This document shows, piece by piece, positions 51,060 through 60,415 of a stretch of DNA of 64,000 nt. The number at the start of each line of letters is the position of its first letter. Positions within the stretch are counted from its first letter, which is position 1. The notes below the pieces were generated by a model. That model was not told the DNA's origin. It ran no database searches and worked only from the letters and a program-made list of their open reading frames with translations. A program made the translations under genes and the position numbers. Source of the stretch: Caballeronia udeis (GTDB taxonomy: Bacteria; Pseudomonadota; Gammaproteobacteria; Burkholderiales; Burkholderiaceae); NCBI RefSeq assembly GCF_001544555.2, contig NZ_FCOK02000014.1, positions 80,714 through 144,713 on the forward strand, in the 5' to 3' direction.

Positions 51060-53321
51060 TCAGTGCTGCGTTTCGCCGTGCTCGCGGTTGTCGGCGCGTG
51101 TGTTCAGGTCTTCGCGAATGGCCTGCAGAAGCGAATCGAGCAACGCTATATCGAACGGTTTGGACAGCACGCGGGCATCGACATGACGCGCCCGGTCCAG
51201 CTCCTCGGCGTAGCCGGTGACCAGGATCACCGGTACGCGCGGCGACCAGCTCTGCAGGATTTCGGCCAGGTCGATGCCGTTCAGTTTGCCCGGCATGTGG
51301 ATATCGGAGAGGACGACGTCGAACGGCAACGCACCGCGGTTGGCGACGTCGCGACGGGCCGCATCGAGCAGGGTGATCGCGCCGTCCGCGTTGAAGACAT
51401 GCGTGACCTCATGATTCATCATCGACAACAACGCTTCGGTGCCTGCAGCGACTTCCTCGTTGTCTTCCACCAGCAGCACCCGCAAACCGTGTGATTCGCC
51501 GGCCGCGGCGGTGTCGTGCTGCGTTTCAAGGGATTCGGGTGCGGTTGCGCTCGCGCGCGGCAGATACAGCCGCACCGACGTGCCCGCGCCAACTGCACTG
51601 TCAATGGTCGCCACGCCGCCCGCCCGTTCGCAGAACGCGAACACTTGCGGCAGGCCCAGCCCGGTGCCCATGCCCTTGGACTTGGTGGTGAACAAGGGCT
51701 CGAACGCGCGGCCGAGGATCTCGGGACCCATGCCCGGGCCCGTGTCTTCCAACGTCACCTGCACGAATTCGCCGATGATCGGAAAGCCGTCCTCGTGGCG
51801 AAAATGCACGTTGTCCGCGCGGACCGAGAAGGTGCCGCCGCTAGGCATTGCGTCGCGGGCGTTCACGGCCACGTTGATCAGCGCAAGCTCGAGTTCGGCG
51901 GCGTCGACGCGAACCGGCCACACGTCGTTGGTCGTTTCGAGATTCAGTGCGACTTTCGCGCCCAGCGACGCTTTCAGCAGTTCGCGGCAGGCTGGCAGCC
52001 ACTTGCCGATCGCGATGGTCTCGTTGCGCAGCGGCTGCTTGCGGGCGACGCCGAGCAACTGGCGCGTCAGCGACTGGCCGCTTTTAAGCGCCCGTTCCAT
52101 GGCCGACAACTCGCGATCCAGGCCGGTGGCGCCGCGTCGCCGGACAATCTGGACGTTGGTCGAGAGGATCATCAGCAGGTTGTTGAAATCGTGCGCGACG
52201 CTGCCGACCAGATTGCCCAGCGCTTCCATCTTGCGCGCCTGCCGGTAGGCCGATTCGATCGAGCGGCGCATGGACGCTTCAGCCTGCCAGCGTTCCCAGG
52301 CATCTTCTTCATTGGCGAGGCGGCGCAGCGACAGCCAGATCACGCCCCACAGGACCACGCACGGCGCGAACAAGGACAGCATCAGCACGCTGACACGCCG
52401 GTACCACGCAGCCCAGATGGTGGCGAGAGGGTATCCGCTGGACACGTACACCGGATAATTCCCCACCTTCCGATACGCCACGATTTTCATTTCATTGTCG
52501 AGCCCTGAGCGCATTCGCACGACGCCGTTGCGCTCTCCCGACGCATACGCCTCGCGCAACGGCGAACTGGCGGCAAGTTCCATGCGGTTGGGCGGGCGCG
52601 TGGGATACCAGGCCAGCACCGCGCCGTCCGTGCGTGTAAGGCCAAGCGATACGGTGGAGTGTTCGCCCAGCAACTCGCGATAGAACGCGGCGAAGTAGCT
52701 TGGGCGAAGCGCAATGGTCACAATGCCGGCAAAGCGGCCATCCGGGGTCTTGCGCGGCACGGCCGTGTTGAACACGGTCTCGTTCGCCAGCTTCCCGACC
52801 ATCACGCGGGAGACGTTTTCGAACATCTTGTCGTCGCGAATGCCGACGAAGTCGTCGCGGGTGGCGATCGATACATCCGGCGCGGGGTAGGCGCGGCTTG
52901 TGGCGATCAGGCGTCCGTCCCCGCTGACTATGCTCACCGCGGCCACTTGCGGATAACCGCCGCCCATTGCGACGAGCTTGTTGTGAACGGCAAGTTCTTC
53001 GCGGCGCAAGGTGCTGTCGTCCAGGCCGTCGATCAGGTCGATCACGCGGGCGTTGAGCGTCTCGTTCATGTCGAAGACTTTCAGCGCGTGTTCTTCCGCG
53101 ACGTGCGCATTGCGGTCAACGACCTCCGCGGCATCGGCTTCGCGCGCTTTCAGGTCGCTCCACGCCATGACCGCGACGTACAGGCAGGGCAAGACGATGG
53201 CGGCGATCAGCAGGAGCCTGAGCGTGGTGCGCTGGGCGGCGAAGTTGCGCTCCGGTACAACGGGGAACGGCGGCTCGTCCTGCCAGTGGTCAGCGCCCGG
53301 TTCCTCGCGTTGCGGCGTCAT
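51060..53321 (-). CDS. Membrane-bound hybrid histidine kinase with dCache-like sensor
   Basis: This is a 753-residue sensor kinase. A transmembrane helix near residues 32-55 and another near 305-330 bracket a periplasmic dCache-like domain (about 56-300, with VAAVSIVSGDGRLIATSRAY). The phospho-acceptor His lies in VGSVAHDFNNLL (about 377), followed by the HATPase_c domain (N box INVAVNARDAMPSGG, then DTGPGMG and GTGLGLPQ). A C-terminal receiver (about 620-740) has the phospho-Asp in DVVLSDIHMPG. No response regulator adjoins it. The hopanoid operon starts 590 bp away on the other strand. Confidence 0.9.
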   Translation of the reverse strand: MTPQREEPGADHWQDEPPFPVVPERNFAAQRTTLRLLLIAAIVLPCLYVAVMAWSDLKAREADAAEVVDRNAHVAEEHALKVFDMNETLNARVIDLIDGLDDSTLRREELAVHNKLVAMGGGYPQVAAVSIVSGDGRLIATSRAYPAPDVSIATRDDFVGIRDDKMFENVSRVMVGKLANETVFNTAVPRKTPDGRFAGIVTIALRPSYFAAFYRELLGEHSTVSLGLTRTDGAVLAWYPTRPPNRMELAASSPLREAYASGERNGVVRMRSGLDNEMKIVAYRKVGNYPVYVSSGYPLATIWAAWYRRVSVLMLSLFAPCVVLWGVIWLSLRRLANEEDAWERWQAEASMRRSIESAYRQARKMEALGNLVGSVAHDFNNLLMILSTNVQIVRRRGATGLDRELSAMERALKSGQSLTRQLLGVARKQPLRNETIAIGKWLPACRELLKASLGAKVALNLETTNDVWPVRVDAAELELALINVAVNARDAMPSGGTFSVRADNVHFRHEDGFPIIGEFVQVTLEDTGPGMGPEILGRAFEPLFTTKSKGMGTGLGLPQVFAFCERAGGVATIDSAVGAGTSVRLYLPRASATAPESLETQHDTAAAGESHGLRVLLVEDNEEVAAGTEALLSMMNHEVTHVFNADGAITLLDAARRDVANRGALPFDVVLSDIHMPGKLNGIDLAEILQSWSPRVPVILVTGYAEELDRARHVDARVLSKPFDIALLDSLLQAIREDLNTRADNREHGETQH

Positions 53322-53914
53322 GATGAGTCGTCGTCCCGATGTGAATGACTGAGCGCGGCGTCGTTATGCAACGCTGAAAGGCAGCGATTGCGACATGCGG
53401 AGTTCCACGCATTTTAGCCGTGAGTTCGTTGGTCGCCAGCGCTCCGGAAAGGTAACGCTTGCATAAATCGTGCCTTTCAACCGATGAATCGATGTTCCGC
53501 CAAACACACCGCAACGACGTTTAAAGCGCAGGGATTGTGAAAAGACGGCGTTCAGCGGGACGGAAGGGCGGGCGGTAAAAAGCGGCGGCCCGGTAAAGTT
53601 GGCGGGAGAAAACAAGACAGCGCTGATCCGCACGGTGCGCAACGAGGAATATATGCTGATAGCCGACGTTTCGTACGAAGGTTGAGGCGGGCGGAGGGTG
53701 CGTGGCAAGCGCGTTGAACGCACGCGGTAGGCCGCTGCAGGGCAACCTCTCACAAACTTGATATACTTTTCGCCGCTTCCGGCATGGCTTGCACGCCGTC
53801 CGAAGCCGGTTCGCGCCAAGCTTGCATTCAGCTTCAAAGCATGTTTCATGAGGCCGGATGCCCGGCGCCCGATCTAACACTGCTGCCCTTGGGGGCGCCA
53901 CAGCGGAGTCCGTC
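53322..53914. other. Upstream region of the hopanoid operon
   Basis: No gene is supported. The operon promoter must lie here. The 53750-53900 stretch shows CTTGATATACTTTTCG, a weak -10-like element, but no confident call is possible. Confidence 0.4.
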
Positions 53915-54760
53915 TTGGCCGTTTCCAATCTTATCGCCGACGATCCTGCTCCCGACGTTGCCAAGGTAACGTCGGGTAGTTCGTTCTATCTCGCCATGCG
54001 CATCCTGCCGGCTGCGCAGCGTGAGGCCATGTATCAGGTTTACGCGTTCTGCCGCGCGGTGGACGATATCGCCGACGGCACGCTGCCGCGCGGCGAACGC
54101 GCCGCCGCGCTCGAACAATGGCGCGCCGACATAGACGATTGCTACGCCGGCAAGCCGCGCAAGTCGCTGGCCGCGTTGACGCAGCATATTGAAGGCTTTC
54201 ACCTGTCGCGCGACGACTTCATTGCCGTGATCGATGGCATGGCCATGGACGCCGCCGAAGACATCGTCGCGCCCGACGAAGCCACGCTCGACCTGTATTG
54301 CGACCGCGTGGCGAGCGCGGTCGGGCGGTTATCGGTGAGGATATTCGGGATGCACGAAGATGCCGGACGGCGTCTCGCGCACCACCTCGGCCGTGCGCTG
54401 CAACTCACGAACATTCTTCGCGACATCGATGAAGACGCCGGTATTGGACGTGTTTATCTGCCGCGTGAACTGTTGTCCCGCGAAGGCATCTCCACGACCG
54501 ACATTACGGCCATAGTCAACGATGCCCGCTTGCCGCGCGTCTGCCTGACGCTTGCCGATCGTGCGCGGATCCACTATGCACAATCCGACGCGATCATGGC
54601 CACCGCGCCGCGTGCTCAGGTGCGTGCGCCGCGCATCATGTCGGGTGCGTACCGGTGCGTGCTTGAAGCGAATTTGAAACGTGGCTTCGATCTCCCGCGC
54701 AACCACATCCGCACGCCGCGTTCGCGGCTGCTGTGGATCGTCGCGCGACATATTTTCTGA
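53915..54760 (+). CDS. hpnD: Presqualene diphosphate synthase (HpnD)
   Basis: HpnD joins two farnesyl diphosphates to presqualene diphosphate in the HpnCDE route to squalene. The 281 residues include both prenyl-diphosphate-binding Asp-rich motifs: FCRAVDDIADG (about residue 45) and LTNILRDIDEDAGIGR (about 170), as well as YLPRELL. I choose the TTG at 53915 as the start because GGAG lies 6 bp upstream and the protein then begins MAVSNLI, as in homologues; an ATG 57 bp upstream would add a non-conserved tail. The stop overlaps the hpnE start (TGATG). No hpnC is seen in the window. Confidence 0.88.
   Translation: MAVSNLIADDPAPDVAKVTSGSSFYLAMRILPAAQREAMYQVYAFCRAVDDIADGTLPRGERAAALEQWRADIDDCYAGKPRKSLAALTQHIEGFHLSRDDFIAVIDGMAMDAAEDIVAPDEATLDLYCDRVASAVGRLSVRIFGMHEDAGRRLAHHLGRALQLTNILRDIDEDAGIGRVYLPRELLSREGISTTDITAIVNDARLPRVCLTLADRARIHYAQSDAIMATAPRAQVRAPRIMSGAYRCVLEANLKRGFDLPRNHIRTPRSRLLWIVARHIF
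54334..54349 (-). repeat. Iteron-like 16-mer inside hpnD
   Basis: The minus strand reads CCCGAATATCCTCACC, a full consensus match. It encodes part of the conserved VRIFG segment of HpnD, so protein constraint may explain it. Confidence 0.35.
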
Positions 54761-56043
54761 TGTCGCGTCTCGTTCATGTGATTGGCGCCGGGTTGTCGGG
54801 ACTCGCCGCCGCGGTCCAGTTGCAGCGCCGCGGCGCGCGTGTGGTCCTGCACGAGGCCGCGCCGCACGCGGGCGGCCGCTGCCGTTCTTACTTCGACATC
54901 AAGCTCAACGCCACGATTGATAACGGCAACCATCTGGTGCTGTCGGGCAACCATGCCACGCTGAGCTATGCCAAGGCGATTGGTGCTGCCGACGAACTCG
55001 TCGGCCCGACCCAGCCCGAGTTTCCGTTCATGGATTTGCGCAGCGGCTCGCGCTGGACCGTGAAGCTTTCGCCGGGCCGCGTGCCGGGCTGGATCTTCGA
55101 TCCCGCCGCGCGGGTTCCCGGCACTTCGCCCGCGGATTATCTGTCGCTTCTGCCGCTGCTCTTCGCCAAACCCGGCCGCACGATGCAGCAGACCATGCGC
55201 ACGAACGGGCGGTTGTGGGACGCGCTGATCAACCCGCTGTTCCTCGCTGTGCTGAATGTGGATCCGCGTGAAGGCAGCGCGGTGCTTGCCGGTAACGTGC
55301 TTAAGGAGTCGCTGCTGCTGGGTGGTCAGGCGTGCCGGCCGCTGGTTGCACGCAACGGGCTGGGCCATGCATTCGTCGATCCCGCATTGCGCCTGCTGCA
55401 ATATGGCGGCGCGGAGATCAAGCTGGGGTCGCGGGTGCGCGAGATCGGTTTCGCCGGCACGGATTCGAAGACGCGTGTCACGTCGCTTGATTTCGACGAT
55501 GGCCGCGTGGACGTCGGTCTTCACGACGGCGTGGTGCTTGCCGTGCCGCCGAACGTGGCGCAGCAACTCGTGCCGGGCCTGACCGCGCCCAACGAATTCC
55601 GCGCTATCGTCAACGCGCATTTCGCTATTGATCCGCCGCTTGCCTTCGAGCCAATGACGGGCCTCCTGAACGGCACCGCCGAATGGCTGTTCGCGTTCGA
55701 TGGACGTCTTTCGGTGACCATCAGCGGCGCGGATCGTCTCCTCGATACCCCGCGCGAGGCGCTTGCGCATGGCATCTGGCAAGAAGTGGCGAAGGCGGCG
55801 CGCTTGCCCGCTGAGCGCATGCCAACGTGGCAGATCGTCACGGAAAAACGTGCGACTTTTGCTGCTTTGCCGAGCCAGGAAAACCTCCGGCCGGGCACGC
55901 GTACGCGCTGGTCCAACCTGATGCTGGCCGGCGACTGGACGGCCAACGGGCTGCCCGCCACCATAGAAGGCTCGATCCGCTCCGGCCAGAAGGCTGCGGA
56001 CCTGCTTATGAATCCCTCCATTGATTTCTCGGTGCAACGCTGA
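54760..56043 (+). CDS. hpnE: Hydroxysqualene dehydroxylase (HpnE)
   Basis: HpnE is the FAD-dependent enzyme that reduces hydroxysqualene to squalene, the last step of the HpnCDE route. The 427-residue protein begins with the dinucleotide-binding motif VIGAGLSGLAAAVQLQRRGARV (read across residues 5-26), followed by EAAPHAGGRCRS. The C-terminal FAD motif LMLAGDWTANGLPATIEGSI is clear near residue 390. The start ATG overlaps the hpnD stop, and the hpnE stop overlaps the shc start, so translation of the operon is coupled. Confidence 0.9.
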   Translation: MSRLVHVIGAGLSGLAAAVQLQRRGARVVLHEAAPHAGGRCRSYFDIKLNATIDNGNHLVLSGNHATLSYAKAIGAADELVGPTQPEFPFMDLRSGSRWTVKLSPGRVPGWIFDPAARVPGTSPADYLSLLPLLFAKPGRTMQQTMRTNGRLWDALINPLFLAVLNVDPREGSAVLAGNVLKESLLLGGQACRPLVARNGLGHAFVDPALRLLQYGGAEIKLGSRVREIGFAGTDSKTRVTSLDFDDGRVDVGLHDGVVLAVPPNVAQQLVPGLTAPNEFRAIVNAHFAIDPPLAFEPMTGLLNGTAEWLFAFDGRLSVTISGADRLLDTPREALAHGIWQEVAKAARLPAERMPTWQIVTEKRATFAALPSQENLRPGTRTRWSNLMLAGDWTANGLPATIEGSIRSGQKAADLLMNPSIDFSVQR

Positions 56044-58022
56044 TGAACGAAACTGTCCAGCCGCCCGGTATCCAGCCGGTGACGGCGGCGGCGCTGGAAG
56101 CGTCGGTGGCGCGCGCTGCCGATGCCATTCTTGCCGACCAACATCCCGAAGGCTACTGGCTCTACGAACTCGAAGCCGACGCCACCATTCCCGCCGAGTA
56201 CGTGCTGCTCGTGCATTACCTTGCCGAGACGCCGAATCTCGAACTCGAGGCGAAGATCGCGCGGTACTTGCGCAGGATCCAGCGGGCGGACGGCGGCTGG
56301 CCGCTTTTCACCGATGGCGCCATGGACGTCAGCGCCACCGTGAAGGCGTATTTCGCGCTGAAGATGATTGGCGATTCGCCCGAAGCCGAACACATGCAGC
56401 GGGCGCGCCGCGCGATTCTCGCGGCCGGCGGCGCGGAGAAATCGAACGTGTTCACGCGGATTCTGCTGGCGCTGTTCGGCGTGGTGTCGTGGCGCGCGGT
56501 GCCCATGATGCCCGTGGAAATCATGCTCTTGCCCGAGTGGTTCCCGTTCCATTTGTCGAAGGTGTCGTACTGGGCGCGGACCGTGATCGTGCCGCTGCTC
56601 GTGCTCAACGCGAAGCGGCCGCGCGCGCGTAATCCGAAGGGCGTGCGCATTGATGAATTGTTCTTCGATGCCCCCGTGAACGCCGGCATGGCTTCGCGTG
56701 CGCCGCATCAGCATCAGGGCTGGTTCCTGCTGTTCCGTTGCGTGGATGCCGTGCTGCGTGCTGCTGATCCGCTGTTCCCGCGTCACACGCGGCAACGCGC
56801 GGTGGAAGCGGCGGTGCGTTTTGTGGATGAACGCTTGAATGGCGAAGATGGCCTCGGCGCGATTTTCCCCGCGATGGCCAACTCCGTGATGATGTACGAC
56901 GTGCTTGGTTATCCGGAAGACCATCCGAACCGGGCGATCGCGCGCAAGTCGATTGAGAAGCTGTTGATCATCGATGAAGCGCCGGACGGCGAGGCTTACT
57001 GTCAGCCGTGTTTATCGCCGATATGGGACACGTCGCTCGCCGCGCACGCGTTGCTCGAAGCCGATACGCCCAAGGCGCGCGCTGCCGTTTCGCGCGGTCT
57101 GGACTGGCTCGTGCCGCTGCAGATCCTGGATGTGCGTGGTGACTGGATCTCGCGCCGGCCGAATATCCGGCCTGGCGGCTGGGCGTTCCAGTTCGCGAAT
57201 CCGCATTATCCGGATGTGGACGATACGGCTGTGGTCGCCATGGCGATGGAACGTGCCGATCGGGAAAACGGGACGGCGTTATATGGCGAAGCGATTGCGC
57301 GCGGGCGGGAGTGGGTCGTCGGCATGCAGAGCAGCGACGGCGGGTGGGGCGCGTTCGAGCCTGAGAACACGCAGTATTACCTCAACAACATTCCTTTCTC
57401 CGATCACGGCGCGTTGCTCGATCCGCCTACGGTTGATGTGTCCGGGCGTTGCCTTTCGATGCTCGCGCAATTGGGCGAGCAACCGGCGACGAGCGAGCCT
57501 TCGAAGCGTGCGCTCGACTATATTCTGCGCGATCAGGAGCGCGATGGAAGCTGGTACGGGCGGTGGGGGCTGAACTATATCTATGGGACGTGGACGGCGC
57601 TGTGCGCGCTGAACGCCGCGGGATTGCCTCTTACCGATAGCCGCATGCAGCGCGCCGCGCATTGGCTCATCAGCATCCAGAACGCCGATGGCGGCTGGGG
57701 CGAGGGCGGGGAGAGTTACAAGCTCGACTATCGTGGATATGAAGCGGCGCCGAGCACGGCTTCGCAGACATCGTGGGCGTTGCTCGGGTTGATGGCGGCG
57801 GGGTTTGTCGATCATCCGGCGGTGGCGAAGGGCGTGAAGCATCTGCATGCGACGCAGCGTGAACATGGCTTGTGGGACGAGACGCGATTTACCGCGACTG
57901 GATTCCCGAGAGTGTTTTATCTGCGATACCACGGGTATAGAAAGTTCTTCCCGCTTTGGGCGCTGGCGCGGTACAGGAACATGATGCGCGATGGCGCTTC
58001 GCGCGTGACGGCGGGCATGTGA
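56043..58022 (+). CDS. shc: Squalene-hopene cyclase
   Basis: This 659-residue membrane-associated cyclase turns squalene into hopene and hopanol. The catalytic D-x-D-D motif appears as YPDVDDTAV at about residues 389-397. Several QW repeats are visible: RADGGWPLF (about 82), SSDGGWGAF (about 433), DGSWYGRWGLNYIYGTW (about 500) and NADGGWGEG (about 547). The alpha-alpha barrel pattern holds throughout, and the length fits. It starts on the hpnE stop (TGATG). Downstream, hpnG overlaps it by 4 bp. Confidence 0.95.
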   Translation: MNETVQPPGIQPVTAAALEASVARAADAILADQHPEGYWLYELEADATIPAEYVLLVHYLAETPNLELEAKIARYLRRIQRADGGWPLFTDGAMDVSATVKAYFALKMIGDSPEAEHMQRARRAILAAGGAEKSNVFTRILLALFGVVSWRAVPMMPVEIMLLPEWFPFHLSKVSYWARTVIVPLLVLNAKRPRARNPKGVRIDELFFDAPVNAGMASRAPHQHQGWFLLFRCVDAVLRAADPLFPRHTRQRAVEAAVRFVDERLNGEDGLGAIFPAMANSVMMYDVLGYPEDHPNRAIARKSIEKLLIIDEAPDGEAYCQPCLSPIWDTSLAAHALLEADTPKARAAVSRGLDWLVPLQILDVRGDWISRRPNIRPGGWAFQFANPHYPDVDDTAVVAMAMERADRENGTALYGEAIARGREWVVGMQSSDGGWGAFEPENTQYYLNNIPFSDHGALLDPPTVDVSGRCLSMLAQLGEQPATSEPSKRALDYILRDQERDGSWYGRWGLNYIYGTWTALCALNAAGLPLTDSRMQRAAHWLISIQNADGGWGEGGESYKLDYRGYEAAPSTASQTSWALLGLMAAGFVDHPAVAKGVKHLHATQREHGLWDETRFTATGFPRVFYLRYHGYRKFFPLWALARYRNMMRDGASRVTAGM

Positions 58023-58771
58023 GTTCGCGCCCTGGGTCCGGTGTTGGCTTTGGTTCTGGCTCCGGCTTCAGGTCTGGCTCCGGCGATGCGCGGTTGCCCA
58101 TTATTGCCGTGACAGGGATGGCGTTTGAAGCGCGTATTGCTCGTGGGGCGGGTGTGGAAGCGGTGTTTGCGGCGCGGTCGGATTTGCTCGAGCGCGCGCT
58201 AAGCGAAGCGTTGGCGCGGGGGTGTTCCGGGGTTATCAGCTTCGGGACTGCCGGCGGGCTTTCGCCGGAGTTGCAGCCGGGGACGTTGATTATCGCTAGC
58301 TCTGTGTCCGGGCCTTTCGGTGTGCTTGATACTGATCCGGAATGGTCTGCGAGGCTGTTTGCTGCGTTTGCCGGCACGCCGCTGGAAGCGCGGGCGGTGA
58401 GAGGGAAGATGGCCGGGGTGGGTGCGCCTTTGACCGGCGAGCAGCAGAAGAGCTCGCTTCATCGGGCTACCGGGGCGCTTGCGGTCGATATGGAGTCGCA
58501 TATTGCCGGGGCGATTGCTACGGCGCGGGGACTACCGTTTGCGGTTTGCAGGGCGATTGTTGATCCGGCTTGGCGGAGCTTGCCGAGTGCTGCGACGGCT
58601 GGGCTGCGGGATGATGGGACTACGACGATTCTGCCGATATTGCGCGAGTTGTTGAAGGAGCCCTCGCAGTTGGGTGCGCTGTTGAAGATCGCGGGGGATG
58701 CGCGGGCGGCAAGGACTTCGTTGGTGCAGGCGCGGCATGCTATGGGTGTGGCGGGGGCGTTGGGGGGGTAG
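58019..58771 (+). CDS. hpnG: Hopanoid nucleoside phosphorylase (HpnG)
   Basis: HpnG removes adenine from adenosylhopane to give ribosylhopane on the way to bacteriohopanetetrol. The 250-residue protein fits the purine-nucleoside-phosphorylase superfamily: ISFGTAGGLSPELQPGTLI (about residue 72) and the AVDMESHIAGAIA motif (about 160). Translation starts at a GTG that overlaps the shc stop (GTGA). The first 25 residues are an unusual Gly/Ser-rich low-complexity segment made by GGTTCTGGC-like repeats; the conserved fold begins at PIIAVTGMAFEA. The gene ends the operon. Confidence 0.87.
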   Translation: MSSRPGSGVGFGSGSGFRSGSGDARLPIIAVTGMAFEARIARGAGVEAVFAARSDLLERALSEALARGCSGVISFGTAGGLSPELQPGTLIIASSVSGPFGVLDTDPEWSARLFAAFAGTPLEARAVRGKMAGVGAPLTGEQQKSSLHRATGALAVDMESHIAGAIATARGLPFAVCRAIVDPAWRSLPSAATAGLRDDGTTTILPILRELLKEPSQLGALLKIAGDARAARTSLVQARHAMGVAGALGG

Positions 58772-58829
58772 GGGTTTTCGTTTTTTGTTTTTCCTCGGCT
58801 GTTGCGCAGCCGAGTTGTAGGGAATCGGA

Positions 58830-58975
58830 GGGTGTAATTAGTTTTGTGTAAACGGTCATTTGGCGGCAGGAGACTGCCAGCATCTAGGAGCAACGATGAC
58901 CGTAGCGAAACGCACCAAACGAGTGAGCCCGATCCTGAGTTGGTCAAACTGGCTGACAGCCTGTTGGCGAACTAT
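58830..58975 (+). mobile_element. Left-end fragment of an IS256-family element
   Basis: The fragment opens with GGGTGT-N6-TTTTGTGTAAACGG (58830-58855), which recurs with the same spacing at 63926. After a leader, one frame reads SEPDPELVKLADSLLANY, the characteristic N-terminus of IS256-type (mutator) transposases as I recall them, and then stops abruptly. Only about 146 bp remain, so it is a dead remnant. Confidence 0.6.
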
Positions 58976-58980
58976 TGACC

Positions 58981-59095
58981 CTGACGAAGATCGCGCACGG
59001 CCTCAATGTGCCAGTCGGCATTCTCTTTTTCCTTGCTGCGGAGCGCGAGGAGCTCGGCGGGATGAACAGAGACCTCCCTGATTTCTTCAGGTCAC
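58981..59095 (+). pseudogene. Remnant of a small XRE-type regulator
   Basis: Immediately after the IS fragment a frame reads LTKIAHGLNVPVGILFFLAA and EREELGGMNRDLPDFF. This is the C-terminal half of a small helix-turn-helix protein of the XRE type; the N-terminal half is missing. It appears to have been cut by the element to its left. The rest of the gap to 59455 holds nothing recognisable. Confidence 0.55.
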
Positions 59096-59455
59096 GCCGC
59101 CGATCCCCAACAGGCAGAGACCGGCCATCTGCAGACATTGGTCGGTGCCCACGTCGGAACGCGCCGATGTCGGCGATGCAGCGGATATCGGTCATTCTGG
59201 AATTGGCCGACCTCGTCAAGGCGTGGGCCGATGCGTTTTCACGCGGCAGACGAAATCCGCATACCTGCAGACATGGCTTCCAAAACGCTCAAGTCCGCGG
59301 AATCGAAGTCTCAGTGTCGGCCAATAAAGCCGTTTCCTGTCACAAGCGACGAATCGTCGGAAGCAAGCTAGCCGGCGTTCTTCAACATTTTGTGGTCTGG
59401 CGACCCCACTTAAACTCGCTGCCCCGCAACAAAGGTCGTCCCAGATCGTCTGCCC

Positions 59456-60415
59456 TCAGGGATTACGCGCATATCGCTGTTGCGCTGCAGACCATTTGAA
59501 CATGCGCCGCCACTTTCCACCGGCTTTTTCCCGAAGCTGGAGATCGTGATACCCGCCGGTCATGGTGGCAAGAATGGTGAGCGCATTCGCTGCGTCCGAC
59601 ACATCGTGGCTGCGTGTGCCGTCCTTGTTCCAATCGCCTGCGAGCATTTTGTCGAAAGCCATCGGCTGGGCGAAGACCACGCGCAGTGACTTCCCGTCGA
59701 TCACGAACAGATACAGCGCTTCGAAATCCGCACCGCCCCCGGCGTAACCCTCGCTCCATCCTGCGCGCACGCCGAACGCGTATTCGCCCGTGCGGAGCTG
59801 GTACGCAGCGAGATCGAAGCGGGACCAGCTGGACGGCATGGCCTCCTGTTCGCTTCCTGTGTCGCTTGCATCGAGCTTGTCCGGCCGGTCGATGTTCGTG
59901 TCGCGCCAGTCGGTCGGCGTGGCGACGGGCGCCTCAGTTCGCGCCACGAGCCGAGGTGCGCCGGAGCCATTGCTTTCGAAGACGCCGAACCAGACGCGCC
60001 GCGGGTCTGTATCGTCGCTGCCGAGGCTGTCGCACGAGGCAGGTGGGTACTTCAGGGCGGAGGCGGCGAGTTCCGGGCTGTCGGCAAGACAGATCATGGC
60101 GACATAGCTGTTCGGCCGTAGCGGCCAGGGCTTCGCGCCCGACAACACGACGCTCCGCGCGTCCTGACCCGGCGCCAGCTGTTCGACGAGAAATGCGGTG
60201 GTGAAGCCGGCGGGCAGCTTTGTGCCGAAGCCGTCGGGTTGCGGTGCACCGCTCATCGAATGATCGAACATCTTTTGGGCGTCACTAGTCTGCATGGCGC
60301 CGCGTACGCCGGATAGTGAGTGCACCGTCGTGTCCGCGAGCGCAGTGGAACCATGCAAAACGAAGGCGAGAGCGACGAGGCCGAATGAGCGACGGAGCGG
60401 TGCGTGATGTGTCAT
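59456..60415 (-). CDS. Secreted hypothetical protein
   Basis: This 319-residue protein has a Sec signal peptide (RRSFGLVALAFVLHGSTALAD, about residue 28). The mature part is globular, with Trp/Tyr-rich strands (SYVAMICLADSPELA, VWFGVFESNGSGAPRLVA, GGYHDLQLREKAGGKWRRMF) and two cysteines. No family is recognised. It is probably periplasmic. Confidence 0.65.
   Translation of the reverse strand: MTHHAPLRRSFGLVALAFVLHGSTALADTTVHSLSGVRGAMQTSDAQKMFDHSMSGAPQPDGFGTKLPAGFTTAFLVEQLAPGQDARSVVLSGAKPWPLRPNSYVAMICLADSPELAASALKYPPASCDSLGSDDTDPRRVWFGVFESNGSGAPRLVARTEAPVATPTDWRDTNIDRPDKLDASDTGSEQEAMPSSWSRFDLAAYQLRTGEYAFGVRAGWSEGYAGGGADFEALYLFVIDGKSLRVVFAQPMAFDKMLAGDWNKDGTRSHDVSDAANALTILATMTGGYHDLQLREKAGGKWRRMFKWSAAQQRYARNP

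Noticed and set aside
58794..58814. Terminator hairpin after hpnG
   Set aside because: The 8-bp stem is real, but the T-run precedes it on the plus strand, so it does not fit termination of hpnG.
58860..59081. 73-codon frame starting in the IS fragment
   Set aside because: It reads across the IS/regulator junction in a frame that fits neither the transposase nor the XRE remnant.
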